A stretch of 62,320 nucleotides of DNA from Methylococcales bacterium (GCA_026399095.1 JAPLRP010000010.1:1-62320); one strand, 5' to 3'. Shown: positions 7,557-16,190, counted from the stretch's first letter. Program-made: numbers and translations. Notes: generated by a model from the sequence alone, not told the origin.

Positions 7557-10409
7557 ATGGCAGTTCAATCAATGACAGATTTCATCGCCGGCCAACGCTG
7601 GATTAGTAATACCGAGTCAGAACTTGGTTTAGGTCTTATTCTTGAAGTAAGTTTCAAACGTGTCACCGTACTTTTTTTAGCCAGTGACGAACGGCGCATT
7701 TATGCCAGTGACAATGCACCTTTAACGCGCGTCAGCTTTGCAGTTGGCGATATTATTGAATCTATTGATGAAGAAGAACTGACCGTTACCCGTTTAATAC
7801 ATAAAGATGGCTTGATTATCTATGTAGGAAACAATGAATCTGGAGAAGAAGTTCACTTAGAAGAAATTGAACTCAACCATCATATTCAATTTAACAAACC
7901 TCAAGATCGCTTATTTCTCGGTCAAATTGATCCCAGCTCATGGTTTTTATTACGTTATGAAACCTGGCTTAGACTACAACAGCATCAACAATCGCCCGTT
8001 AAAGGCTTAATGGGTGGAAGAACCTCCTTAATTCCACATCAATTATATATCGCTCACGAAGCGGCCAACCGCTCTGCGCCAAGAATCATGCTGGCAGATG
8101 AAGTCGGCTTGGGTAAAACCATCGAAGCAGGTTTAATATTGCACCATCGGCTAATTAATGGCCTGACGCATCGAGCTTTAATCATCGTACCTGAAAGCCT
8201 TTTGCATCAATGGCTGGTAGAAATGCTTAGACGCTTTAACTTCCGCTTTAGTGTTTTTGATGAGGCCCGCTGCCTTGAAGAACTTAATCTTGACGAACTG
8301 GATGAAAACAACAACAGCGACGAAGATCATAATCCGTTTTTAACCGAGCAATTAATACTATGTAATCAGCAATTTTTTTCTGATTACCCTCGCCGTCAAA
8401 AACAAGCGTTAGACGCTGGTTGGGATATGGTCATTGTCGATGAAGCGCACCATCTTGAATGGAGCGAAGCAGTCGCCAGTCCCGAATATCAATTTGTAGA
8501 ACAACTCAGTTTGCAAACACCCAGCCTTATTCTATTGACCGCCACACCGGAACAGCTCGGTAAAGAAAGTCATTTTGCTCGCCTTAGATTATTAGACCCC
8601 GATCGTTTTTACAGCTTTTCCGCATTCGTTGAAGAAGAACGTTTGTTTGAACCAGTAGCCAACGCCGCTAAATTATTGCTGGCAGAAGAAACTCTGAATA
8701 AAGAAGATCAGCAGAACTTAACCAAACTGCTTAAAGATGACAATGTGGGTGGATTACTTGAAAATCTTAATGACCCTTTAAAATCAACTAATGCACGTGA
8801 CTCATTAATTAAAATATTACTCGATCACCATGGCACCGGCCGGATTTTATTCAGAAATTCCCGGCAAACCGTGCAAGGCTTTCCAGAACGCGAACGCTAT
8901 GGTTATGCGTTAACTGGACAACAAAACGATACTGATTTAGAACAAGATCCACGCTTTAAGTGGCTGGTTGATAAACTCAGCGCTACGGTTAAAACCTTAA
9001 CTAGCGCATCAATGAGAGGTCAAAAAGCACTGTTAATCTGTAAACATGCACAAACGGCTATTGATCTTGAACAAACCTTAAAAAATCGCGCAGGTATTGC
9101 CTCTGCAGTTTTTCATGAAGGCATGTCAATTATTGAACGTGACCGGGCTGCCGCTTATTTTGCTGATGAAGATAGCTCCGCACGCTTATTGATTTGCTCT
9201 GAAATTGGTAGCGAAGGCAGAAATTTTCAGTTTGTTCATCACTTAATATTATGGGATTTACCGACCAACCCCGATTTATTGCAACAACGCATCGGACGAC
9301 TGGATCGAATTGGTCAAAAATATGTTATCCAAATACATATCCCTTATCTGGAAAACACCCAACAACACAGCTTATATAGATGGTACGACGAAGGACTTAA
9401 TGCTTTTCGCAGCAATAATTCAGCGGCCCAAGCGGTCGCCGATAAACTGCACACTGAACTTGCCAATGTACTGCAAAACAATCAATCAACTGATATAGAT
9501 GCACTGATTACCAAAACACAATTACTCAGCACAGAAATTGAAGCTCAATTACACAACGGTCGTGATCAGTTACTGGAGTTAAATTCTTGCCGTAAAGAAT
9601 TATCCGATGAACTGATAGACCAACTCAATGCCTATGAACATGAAGGGGCACTTTGGTCATACATGGAAGATGTCTTTGAATGCTATGGCGTAGATACCGA
9701 GTTTCATTCAGCGGATTGCTTTATCATTCGCCCCAGTGATCACATGCGTGTTTCTCACTTCCCCAGCTTATCCGAAGATGGCATGACCGTAACTGGTAAC
9801 AGACAAATTGCCTTGGCAAGAGAAGAATTGCATTTTTTAACATGGGAACACCCTATCGTAACCGGGGCAATGGACTTGGTACTATCCAGTGAAACCGGAA
9901 ATGCGGCCATAAGCGTAGTAAGACACAGCGACTTAAAAGCGGGCCAGTTTTTACTGGAATGCTTGTTTATTGTTGAATGTAGCGCACCCGCTGAATTACA
10001 AATTGGCCGCTTTTTACCACACACACCTATTCGGGTATTGATCAATCAACATCAACACGATTTAACCGATACCATAGAGCATCGTAGTTTATTGGAATCC
10101 GGTAAAAACTTTGATAAACAACAAATCATCGCCTTTTTAAACCTTCAGCGCCTACCCATTACCCAGCTTTTGGCAGCAGCAGAACTAAAAGCCAAAGCCG
10201 ATATGCAGCAACTAATTGATGAAGCGACTAACGCCATGCTGGAATCACTGACTGCGGAAATAAAACGATTGGTCAGACTGAAAAAAGTCAATCCAACCAT
10301 TAGAACCGAGGAAATTGAACATCTTAAAGACATGACTATGCTGGCTCATGAAAATATACAGGCCGCTCATTTAAGATTGGATGCCGTTCGCTTTATCATT
10401 ACCAGTTGA
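7557..10409 (+). CDS. rapA: RNA polymerase-associated ATPase RapA
   Basis: SWI2/SNF2-type ATPase that recycles RNA polymerase after transcription. The 950 residues (E. coli protein 968) begin with the typical GQRWISNTESELGLG (12-26), followed by two Tudor-like N-terminal subdomains. The ATPase has Walker A DEVGLGKT (181-188), Walker B DEAH (295-298) and a second RecA lobe ending in QQRIGRLDRIGQ, followed by the RapA C-terminal domain. An ATG at 7572 matches the E. coli N-terminus a little better; neither start has a clear ribosome binding site. The next gene starts just after its stop. Confidence 0.95.
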   Translation: MAVQSMTDFIAGQRWISNTESELGLGLILEVSFKRVTVLFLASDERRIYASDNAPLTRVSFAVGDIIESIDEEELTVTRLIHKDGLIIYVGNNESGEEVHLEEIELNHHIQFNKPQDRLFLGQIDPSSWFLLRYETWLRLQQHQQSPVKGLMGGRTSLIPHQLYIAHEAANRSAPRIMLADEVGLGKTIEAGLILHHRLINGLTHRALIIVPESLLHQWLVEMLRRFNFRFSVFDEARCLEELNLDELDENNNSDEDHNPFLTEQLILCNQQFFSDYPRRQKQALDAGWDMVIVDEAHHLEWSEAVASPEYQFVEQLSLQTPSLILLTATPEQLGKESHFARLRLLDPDRFYSFSAFVEEERLFEPVANAAKLLLAEETLNKEDQQNLTKLLKDDNVGGLLENLNDPLKSTNARDSLIKILLDHHGTGRILFRNSRQTVQGFPERERYGYALTGQQNDTDLEQDPRFKWLVDKLSATVKTLTSASMRGQKALLICKHAQTAIDLEQTLKNRAGIASAVFHEGMSIIERDRAAAYFADEDSSARLLICSEIGSEGRNFQFVHHLILWDLPTNPDLLQQRIGRLDRIGQKYVIQIHIPYLENTQQHSLYRWYDEGLNAFRSNNSAAQAVADKLHTELANVLQNNQSTDIDALITKTQLLSTEIEAQLHNGRDQLLELNSCRKELSDELIDQLNAYEHEGALWSYMEDVFECYGVDTEFHSADCFIIRPSDHMRVSHFPSLSEDGMTVTGNRQIALAREELHFLTWEHPIVTGAMDLVLSSETGNAAISVVRHSDLKAGQFLLECLFIVECSAPAELQIGRFLPHTPIRVLINQHQHDLTDTIEHRSLLESGKNFDKQQIIAFLNLQRLPITQLLAAAELKAKADMQQLIDEATNAMLESLTAEIKRLVRLKKVNPTIRTEEIEHLKDMTMLAHENIQAAHLRLDAVRFIITS

Positions 10410-10417
10410 GTATTGCT

Positions 10418-11245
10418 ATGTTAAATATCGGTAAAATTAATACCTTAACCATTGTCAAAAAACAAGGCCCAGACATCTACCTTGATAACGGCTTATCTGC
10501 AAAAGTATTTTTGGCAGACAAAAAGCCACCTGAAAACTGTCAGGTAGGTGATGCCCTGGAAGTATTTGTCTATGTCGATTCTGAAGGGCATCTGGCTGCC
10601 ACTACCAAAATACCTTTAGCACAGGTCGATGATATCGCCTGGTTAAAAGTAGTCTCGCTTAATTATGTAGGTGCCTTTCTTGATTGGGGCTTACCCAAAG
10701 ATTTACTGGTCCCGTTTAGCGAACAACACCACGAAATGGAAGTGGGTAAATCTTATCTGGTTAAAGTCTTTCTTGATGACAAAAATCGCATTGCCGCCAC
10801 CACCAAAATTGATCGCTTTATCGAAGATGAATCCATTGATTTTGAAGTCGGCCAAAAAGTCTCACTCATTATTGCAGACAAAACCGAACTGGGCTTTAAA
10901 GCCATCGTTGATAATACCCATTGGGGTTTACTCTATCAAAACGAACTCTTTCAGCCAGTCAGAAGAGGCCAAAAACTGAATGGCTACATTAAACAAATCA
11001 GAGAAGATGGCAAAATTGATCTTATTCTGCAAGAACCCGGCTATGGAAAAGTCGTATCACTAACCGATACTATCCTAATCAAGCTTAATAAAAACAATGG
11101 CGCACTTGACTTAAGTGACAAAAGCCCGCCAGAAGCTATTTATGCCACCTTTGGCGTCAGTAAAAAAGTGTTTAAACAAGCCATTGGCGCGTTATATAAA
11201 AAACAGTTAATTACCATTGATAAAGATGGCATTAAGTTGGCTTAA
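10418..11245 (+). CDS. CvfB-like S1 RNA-binding protein
   Basis: About 275 residues with three OB/S1-like domains (about 1-60, 65-130 and 135-205) and a C-terminal winged-helix segment (about 215-275, SPPEAIYATFGVSKKVF region). This matches the CvfB/YitL family, described as RNA-binding virulence regulators in Gram-positives; the role in Gram-negatives is unclear. The ATG at 10418 is preferred over a TTG at 10406 that overlaps the rapA stop. It is probably cotranscribed with rapA, which suits an RNA-related function. Confidence 0.85.
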   Translation: MLNIGKINTLTIVKKQGPDIYLDNGLSAKVFLADKKPPENCQVGDALEVFVYVDSEGHLAATTKIPLAQVDDIAWLKVVSLNYVGAFLDWGLPKDLLVPFSEQHHEMEVGKSYLVKVFLDDKNRIAATTKIDRFIEDESIDFEVGQKVSLIIADKTELGFKAIVDNTHWGLLYQNELFQPVRRGQKLNGYIKQIREDGKIDLILQEPGYGKVVSLTDTILIKLNKNNGALDLSDKSPPEAIYATFGVSKKVFKQAIGALYKKQLITIDKDGIKLA

Positions 11246-11252
11246 TAACGTA

Positions 11253-11280
11253 CTATTAAATCATTTTTCTTAAGTCGGTT
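11253..11280 (+). repeat. Imperfect 28-bp direct repeat, left copy
   Basis: This segment matches 12110-12137 at 22 of 28 positions, including a 12-base perfect core ATTTTTCTTAAG. It flanks the toxin-antitoxin islet on the cvfB side and overlaps the presumed cvfB terminator. It may be a recombination scar or an ancient attachment site; chance is not excluded. Confidence 0.35.
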
Positions 11281-11304
11281 GAATTCAATAAGATGCCGGC
11301 TTTT
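11272..11304 (+). terminator. Terminator downstream of cvfB
   Basis: AAGTCGG (11272-11278) pairs with CCGGCTT (11296-11302, one G-U pair) around a 17-base loop that itself contains TTGAATTCAA. A T-rich stretch (TTTTCTGTTCTT) follows. Confidence 0.55.
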
Positions 11305-11378
11305 CTGTTCTTATGGTTAAAATAGCGACTGTTTTGTCAGTTTTAACATTCCGCTTCATTCGACACTAAAGGAACTCT

Positions 11379-11456
11379 ATGGCTGTCACTATTAAGGGTG
11401 AATTTAAACAAACGACACCAAAGTCCCATAGGATATTGAATGGAGACAAGGCGTAA
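11379..11456 (+). CDS. Possible 25-codon small ORF or gene remnant
   Basis: Starts with ATG after an AAAGGA ribosome binding site and reads MAVTIKGEFKQ... to a TAA stop. The N-terminus has the look of a truncated gene start cut off at the islet boundary. I cannot name a family. It may equally be non-coding. Confidence 0.2.
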   Translation: MAVTIKGEFKQTTPKSHRILNGDKA

Positions 11457-11475
11457 ACTTATAGCAGTAAGATAG

Positions 11476-11763
11476 TCAGGTGTGAATCTTGGTAGTCAAA
11501 TCAAGACCAAGAGCTTTCATTACGGCAAGCGTGGTTTTCAATGTCGGGTTTCCGTTCTCGCTAAAGGAACGGTAAAGTTGTTCGCGGGAAAGTCCAGTTA
11601 GTCCGGCAATTTGCGCCATACCCTTCGCACGGGCGACGACGCCAAGTGCGTGAGCTATGTAACCAGAGTCGTTTGTCTCAAACGCTTCTGCCATAAAAGT
11701 TGCCATTGCTTCGTTAGAAGCTAAATCCTCGGCGGGATCGTAGGTTGTCAGTTTTTCAGCCAT
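11476..11763 (-). CDS. Antitoxin of a HI1420-type toxin-antitoxin pair
   Basis: A 95-residue protein with an N-terminal toxin-binding segment beginning TTYDPAEDL and a C-terminal helix-turn-helix (about 45-90, with MAQIAGLTGLSREQLYRS and ALGLDL). This pattern fits the addiction-module antidote family typified by Haemophilus HI1420. The ATG at 11763 follows the toxin stop by one base and has a GGAG eight bases upstream inside the toxin gene; a GTG at 11772 is a weaker alternative. It should neutralise the toxin and autorepress at the palindrome near 12070. Confidence 0.85.
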   Translation of the reverse strand: MAEKLTTYDPAEDLASNEAMATFMAEAFETNDSGYIAHALGVVARAKGMAQIAGLTGLSREQLYRSFSENGNPTLKTTLAVMKALGLDLTTKIHT

Positions 11764-11764
11764 T

Positions 11765-12061
11765 TCATTCACTCCATTCAGCAGCTAGGCGTTTTGCCGC
11801 CTTGATGTCTTTTTCTTGCGTACTCTTATCGCCGCCGCACAGTAAAACGATGATCGTATCGCCTCGTTTGTGGAAATAGATGCGGTATCCAGGGCCGTAA
11901 TGAATGCGTAATTCGCTAATCCCTTGCCCAACAGGTTCCACGTCCCCAGCATGACCAAAGCCAAGGCGGTCTAAGCGGGACGCTATCAAGGCTCGTACCC
12001 GCTCATCCTTAAGCTGCATTCGCCATTTCCTGAAAGTCTCCGTTTGCTTTATTTCGATCAT
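11765..12061 (-). CDS. RelE/ParE-superfamily toxin (HI1419-type)
   Basis: A 98-residue basic protein with the family landmarks ETFRKWRMQLKD near the N-terminus, GISELRIHYGPGYRIYF in the centre and LLCGGDKSTQEKDI near the C-terminus. This matches the putative addiction-module killer (HI1419/PHA-type) family, expected to act as an mRNA interferase or gyrase poison. Toxin-first order is normal for this family. The ATG lies only five bases past the predicted -10, so the mRNA is probably leaderless. The codon and base composition are visibly richer in G+C than the surrounding genes, consistent with acquisition. Confidence 0.87.
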   Translation of the reverse strand: MIEIKQTETFRKWRMQLKDERVRALIASRLDRLGFGHAGDVEPVGQGISELRIHYGPGYRIYFHKRGDTIIVLLCGGDKSTQEKDIKAAKRLAAEWSE

Positions 12062-12066
12062 TTCTT

Positions 12067-12095
12067 ATTGTAGTTTATAAACTACCAAGCATCAA
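12067..12095 (-). promoter_or_regulatory. Promoter and palindromic operator of the toxin-antitoxin operon
   Basis: Minus-strand TTGATG (12090-12095), a 17-base spacer and TACAAT (12067-12072). A perfect 16-base palindrome, GTAGTTTATAAACTAC (12070-12085), overlaps the -10 and spacer. It is well placed for the antitoxin helix-turn-helix to block polymerase. Confidence 0.75.
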
Positions 12096-12098
12096 GGG

Positions 12099-12260
12099 TC
12101 ATTTAGTATCCTTTAACCCATTTTTCTTAAGCCAGTTATCGAGATTCGCTTCCGTGGTGTTATAGCGCTGAGCGATGAACCGCTGCGTCGTGCCGTTTGC
12201 CAACAGACTCTCGATTTCCGGCCGGATTATATTCTGATCAGTGATTTTGCCAACCTGCAT
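12099..12260 (-). CDS. Small helix-turn-helix-like ORF, possibly a remnant
   Basis: A 53-codon ORF (MQVGKITDQN... to TGA). Its central part, EIESLLANGTTQRFIAQRY followed by NTTEANLDNWLKK, has the spacing of a helix-turn-helix of the kind found in transposon and phage regulators. No ribosome binding site is visible. Its N-terminal codons overlap, on the other strand, a stretch that resembles a DNA methyltransferase, so only the C-terminal ~40 residues may be original. It ends four bases before the toxin -35. Function unknown. Confidence 0.4.
   Translation of the reverse strand: MQVGKITDQNIIRPEIESLLANGTTQRFIAQRYNTTEANLDNWLKKNGLKDTK
12110..12137 (+). repeat. Imperfect 28-bp direct repeat, right copy
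   Basis: Partner of 11253-11280 (22 of 28 matches). It forms the last codons of the helix-turn-helix ORF on the minus strand. The pair encloses about 830 bases that hold the toxin-antitoxin genes and their operator. Confidence 0.35.
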
Positions 12261-12431
12261 TTATATAATCGCATCACCGGTGCGCCCCGTCTTGAGCTTA
12301 AACTAACCGACTTACCGCAACAAATAGAACCGTTCCTGTTTTTGGCAAACTATGAAACCATCGCCATAGAACAGCAGGTGCATATCAATTTGGAATCCGC
12401 TTTCAAACTGATCGATAATCGCTTGATGTAA
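12219..12431 (+). pseudogene. Remnant of an MmeI/BREX-type DNA methyltransferase N-terminal region
   Basis: A frame of about 70 codons reads RPDYILISDFANLHLYNRIT, then LELKLTDLPQQIEPFLFLAN, then NYETIAIEQ..., ending at TAA 12429. The order 'DYIL-SDF---LY', 'L-DLP--I--F-F--NY', then a short helix resembles the N-terminal region of large type IIG/MmeI-like and PglX-type methyltransferases. No start codon, catalytic NPPY motif or downstream domains remain, so this is a fragment. The family assignment is from memory of the pattern and needs a profile search. Confidence 0.45.
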
Positions 12432-12504
12432 TTATTTAAAGACAGCAACGATCTTAGTTTATTAGTCAAATTCGTAGATGGTACGAAGTCTTTTGTTAAC
12501 TATC

Positions 12505-13131
12505 TTAATTGCCGCTTTGTGAGGCTATTAGCTGCATCAAGTTTTCGGAAATTTCCTTCCCTAATTGTGTTAGGCATTGGCTTTGCGACTTAACCATAAC
12601 AGTATAATCGGAAGTTGATGCGGGAAATTGGTAAATAGAGCGTTTATCAAGAATGGTTTTTTCTTTACTCTTAACAAACCACTGTGCGATTAAGCGGCTC
12701 TGTCCGTTCGCATTGACATTAAACTCCAATATATCAATGCCGACCTGATAATCAACAACTTGACGCTGCGGCCAAGGATAGCGGATGACGCGATCCGTAC
12801 CCAACTGACTAGGCAATACCTTGATTAAAGCGAGAGAAATGTTTTGATCTAGACGTTCAGCCCAACGGTGGTCTTCAGACAGTTGATACTGATTATCACT
12901 GGTAGCGACAACCATCTGCGGCCGACTTAAATACTCCGGAATGCGTATTGGACCCAAACCTATCAGTGGACCTTGATTAGTCACAGGGTGGCTCGTATTA
13001 CTAACACCACCGGTATCAGCAGTCAGCATATAAAACTGCACAGGCTTACTGTCATGGGTGCAACCACTTAACAAAGACGCCAAGATAATAATTAACAACC
13101 CATTCTTCAAACGAACTAGTCCAAATTTCAT
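12505..13131 (-). CDS. PqiC-like lipoprotein of an MCE transporter
   Basis: A 208-residue outer-membrane lipoprotein with lipobox LSGC (acylated C24) and the family start 'VQFYMLT', typical of the ABC-type transport auxiliary component/PqiC domain. It contains the GPIRIPEYLSRPQMV motif. It is the last gene of a four-gene minus-strand operon, five bases after the MCE gene. It probably anchors or docks the MCE barrel at the outer membrane, as PqiC does for PqiB. Confidence 0.87.
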   Translation of the reverse strand: MKFGLVRLKNGLLIIILASLLSGCTHDSKPVQFYMLTADTGGVSNTSHPVTNQGPLIGLGPIRIPEYLSRPQMVVATSDNQYQLSEDHRWAERLDQNISLALIKVLPSQLGTDRVIRYPWPQRQVVDYQVGIDILEFNVNANGQSRLIAQWFVKSKEKTILDKRSIYQFPASTSDYTVMVKSQSQCLTQLGKEISENLMQLIASQSGN

Positions 13132-13136
13132 ACTTT

Positions 13137-14135
13137 TTACTCCTTACCGTATAGGATCGAGTCGGGGTGCCGCTCAAGATAATCAGTCAAATCTTTTGTT
13201 GATTGAGCCGCATCACGCAACGCCTCAAGTGATTGCCATAAAGGCGCATCCGGCGCAGCCAGCGCTTCTACGGAACCTAACGCATGATTGGACTCCAATA
13301 ATACGGAGGTGGCGGTATTTAATGTCTTCTCACTGGAAATCAATACCGGCTTCATATCTTGAGTAAATTGTTGCACTAAATTACGCGTATCAACCATGGT
13401 TCCATTCATATTATTCAATAATGGCACCAGTCCCTTATTAAGATTAGTTACCAATTGTTCCGTTTCCGCCAATGTTTTAGTCAAGTCCGCACGATTTTTC
13501 TTAAGCTCGTCCGAAGTTGCTATGTCTTTAATCTCTTTTAAAGTGACCGCGAGGTCTTTAACCATGTCTTCTATAGGTAATTGACGAAATTTACTCAACA
13601 TTTCATCGGCTGTGCTTTTAAGTTGATCCACTGTCGTTGGAACACTGGGCAGTTCAGGCAAATCCTTGTAGTTAATGCCGGTTAATTGGAGTGGTTCGTC
13701 GCGAAAAAAGTTGACTTCCACATACAGTAAACCTGTCAGTAAGCTTTGTGTTTGCAACTGCGCTTTAAGGCCGGAATTAATGAGTCGTTGGGTATTTTTC
13801 TTACGCTCCTCCATCGAGGTAGCACTTTGCAAGGGCTTTCCACTGGCGTCCAACAGCACGCCCGGATCAATCTCAATCACCACCGGCTTGGAAATACGCA
13901 CAAGCTTTTGATCAAGCTCCAGAGAAATTTCCTTTACTGTACCAATCTGCACACCCTGCAACTTGACTGGAGCACCTATATTTAAACCGTTTAAGGCTCC
14001 ATCAAAGAAAATGACATACTCGGTTTTTTTCTTAAGAAACTGCCCACCGCCAAAAACCAAAATAGCTACTATCAGCAGTGTAAGGGAACCCACCAGAAAA
14101 GCACCGAGGGTGTAGGGATTGACCGGTTTACTCAT
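13137..14135 (-). CDS. MCE-domain substrate-binding protein (MlaD family)
   Basis: A 332-residue inner-membrane-anchored protein. One N-terminal transmembrane helix (about 9-30) is followed by a single MCE/MlaD domain (about 38-150; YVIFFDGALNGLNIGAPVKLQG), then a long helical region (about 160-330) expected to form a periplasmic tube or needle. It is longer than E. coli MlaD (183), in the manner of Rv/PqiB-like needle proteins but with one MCE domain. It overlaps the ATPase gene by four bases. Predicted to move phospholipid or another hydrophobic substrate across the periplasm. Confidence 0.9.
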   Translation of the reverse strand: MSKPVNPYTLGAFLVGSLTLLIVAILVFGGGQFLKKKTEYVIFFDGALNGLNIGAPVKLQGVQIGTVKEISLELDQKLVRISKPVVIEIDPGVLLDASGKPLQSATSMEERKKNTQRLINSGLKAQLQTQSLLTGLLYVEVNFFRDEPLQLTGINYKDLPELPSVPTTVDQLKSTADEMLSKFRQLPIEDMVKDLAVTLKEIKDIATSDELKKNRADLTKTLAETEQLVTNLNKGLVPLLNNMNGTMVDTRNLVQQFTQDMKPVLISSEKTLNTATSVLLESNHALGSVEALAAPDAPLWQSLEALRDAAQSTKDLTDYLERHPDSILYGKE

Positions 14136-14929
14136 AAGTCACTCGATTCCTGATTTTTTGTTTCATTTATAACCTGATTTTCCGTTTCACCACGAGTGAG
14201 AAAACGAATTACTTTAGGATCATGGGATTCCGCCAGTAGTTGTTTAGGCGGACCGCTGGCAATCATGGTTTTGGTTTCCGGATCGAGAAAGACCGAGTTG
14301 GTACCAATTGCAAAAATACTGGCTAATTCGTGCGTCACCATGACGATAGTTGCTCCTAAATTGTCTCGCAAACTGCGAATTAAATCATCCAGTAGCTTCG
14401 CGCTGACCGGATCAAGTCCTGCGGAAGGCTCGTCAAAAAACAAAATCTCGGGATCCAGCGCCATTGCTCTAGCCAGTCCAGCACGTTTTTGCATGCCGCC
14501 GCTAATCTCGGACGGATAATAATCTTCAAAACCCGCAAGTCCGACCAGAGCCAGCTTGTAAGAGACAATTTCCCTTATTCGCTGTGCTCCCAAACAAGTA
14601 TGCTCAGTGATAGGCAGTGCTATATTCTCAGCCAGCGTCATTGAACTTAACAAGGCGCCACTTTGAAATAACACACCCGTGCGTTTCAAAATGCGCTGGC
14701 GTACCTTGTGTTCAGCGTGCCAAAGACTCTCTTCACCATAAAAGACATCGCCCTTGGCCGGTTTCTGCAAGCCAATCAGGTGCATTAATAAAGTGCTTTT
14801 GCCGCACCCGCTACCGCCCATGATGATAAAAATATCACCACGATTAATCGTAAAATCAAGATCACGCTGAATGATAAAATCACCGTAAGCCATGGTCATA
14901 TTTTTGATAGTCAGGCTGGCTAGGATCAT
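14132..14929 (-). CDS. MCE transporter ATP-binding protein (MlaF family)
   Basis: ABC ATPase of 265 residues with Walker A GGSGCGKST (38-46), Q-loop FQSGAL (88-93), signature SGGMQKR (143-149) and Walker B LFFDEP (163-168). The signature with MQKRAGLARA is characteristic of MlaF/Ttg2A. A short charged Glu/Asn-rich tail ends the protein. It starts three bases after the permease stop, so it is coupled to it. It energises lipid movement between the two membranes. Confidence 0.94.
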   Translation of the reverse strand: MILASLTIKNMTMAYGDFIIQRDLDFTINRGDIFIIMGGSGCGKSTLLMHLIGLQKPAKGDVFYGEESLWHAEHKVRQRILKRTGVLFQSGALLSSMTLAENIALPITEHTCLGAQRIREIVSYKLALVGLAGFEDYYPSEISGGMQKRAGLARAMALDPEILFFDEPSAGLDPVSAKLLDDLIRSLRDNLGATIVMVTHELASIFAIGTNSVFLDPETKTMIASGPPKQLLAESHDPKVIRFLTRGETENQVINETKNQESSDL

Positions 14930-14932
14930 GAC

Positions 14933-16081
14933 TTAAATCCCCAACCGGTTGCACATGATCGTCATTAAAGAGTCGGCAATAACAATAAAAATAATACCCG
15001 TCACCACCGCCGAAGTAGCCGCATCGCCAACTGATGAAGCGCTACGGCCACATTGCATGCCTCGCATACAGCCAGACAAAGCAATCAAGACACCAAATAC
15101 GGCACATTTAACAATACCAATCGTAAAATCTGTTAAATGCACGGCATTAGCCGTGCGGTTAAGGTATTCCACCAGCGATACGTCAAAAAAACTCACGGTC
15201 ACCAGCGCCCCACCCACTATGCCCATCAAATCGGCATAAAGACAAAGCAATGGCATAATTAAAATAAGCGCCAGGATACGCGGTAAAACCAAAAACTCCA
15301 TCGGCTCAAAACCCATGGTTTTAAGCGCATCAATTTCGCTATTGACCTGCATCGTACCCAACTGAGCCGCATATGATGCACCGGTTCGCCCAGACATGAT
15401 AATGGCAGCCATAAGACCGCCCATTTCCCGTGTCATACCCAAACCGACCAAATCAGCGATATAGATTTGTGCACCAAACAAAGCCAACTGAACTGCACCT
15501 ACAAAAGCCAAAATCAAGCCTACTAAAAGACTAATCAACGAAACGATGGGCAATGCCGAGGGTCCACAGTCTTGGATATAAGTCCATAAATCGACCCACC
15601 GAAAACGTGCTTTGCCACGCGCCAAAGCCGCGACACTGAGCATAGTCTCGCCGATAAAAACGACTAACGCATGAGCATCTTTTTGGATGCGCAAACCGCC
15701 ATTGCCAATTACTGCGAGCCATGGCATTTTTGTTTCCTCACGCCTTGCCCCCACGCGTTCGGGCACCGCATAAACCAAGCTTAACAAGCCTTGAATGCCT
15801 TCGGGCAAGGTTGCTGTATCAACCTGAATGCCCTGTTTGGCACCATAATCAATTAAGCGAATCAGCTCAGTCATCAATAAACTATCCCAACGCCCTAAGG
15901 CTTCAGTTGAAAAAGCAAGACGCTTGACTTGTGAAACATCACCTAACTGAGCGAGTACGATTTCCAGATCCGGAGCTTGTGACTCAAGAACCCAATCACC
16001 AACAATAGAAACCTCCAGCGTAGGCGCTTTATGGTTTACTTTAAATTCACAAGGAACACTGCTTATGTCCATCACTGTCAT
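14933..16081 (-). CDS. MlaE-family permease with N-terminal STAS domain
   Basis: A 382-residue inner-membrane permease. Residues 1-115 are soluble and read like a STAS/MlaB domain (a beta-rich segment, then RWDSLLMTELIRLIDYGAKQ). Residues about 130-382 form the MlaE permease with hydrophobic helices and the ELGLMREMG-like stretch VGLGMTREMGGLMAA. The fusion means no separate MlaB is needed. First gene of the operon permease-ATPase-MCE-lipoprotein; there is no MlaC here. No strong ribosome binding site is seen, and the ATG at 16072 is an alternative. Confidence 0.92.
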   Translation of the reverse strand: MTVMDISSVPCEFKVNHKAPTLEVSIVGDWVLESQAPDLEIVLAQLGDVSQVKRLAFSTEALGRWDSLLMTELIRLIDYGAKQGIQVDTATLPEGIQGLLSLVYAVPERVGARREETKMPWLAVIGNGGLRIQKDAHALVVFIGETMLSVAALARGKARFRWVDLWTYIQDCGPSALPIVSLISLLVGLILAFVGAVQLALFGAQIYIADLVGLGMTREMGGLMAAIIMSGRTGASYAAQLGTMQVNSEIDALKTMGFEPMEFLVLPRILALILIMPLLCLYADLMGIVGGALVTVSFFDVSLVEYLNRTANAVHLTDFTIGIVKCAVFGVLIALSGCMRGMQCGRSASSVGDAATSAVVTGIIFIVIADSLMTIMCNRLGI

Positions 16082-16190
16082 TATAAAATTTGGGTAAATT
16101 TTTGTCGTTAATAAAACTTAATTTTAATTAACTTTAGCATAGATGCATGACACATTCATTAAAGGTCAGGGTATAAGGATTAAAAAAGGG

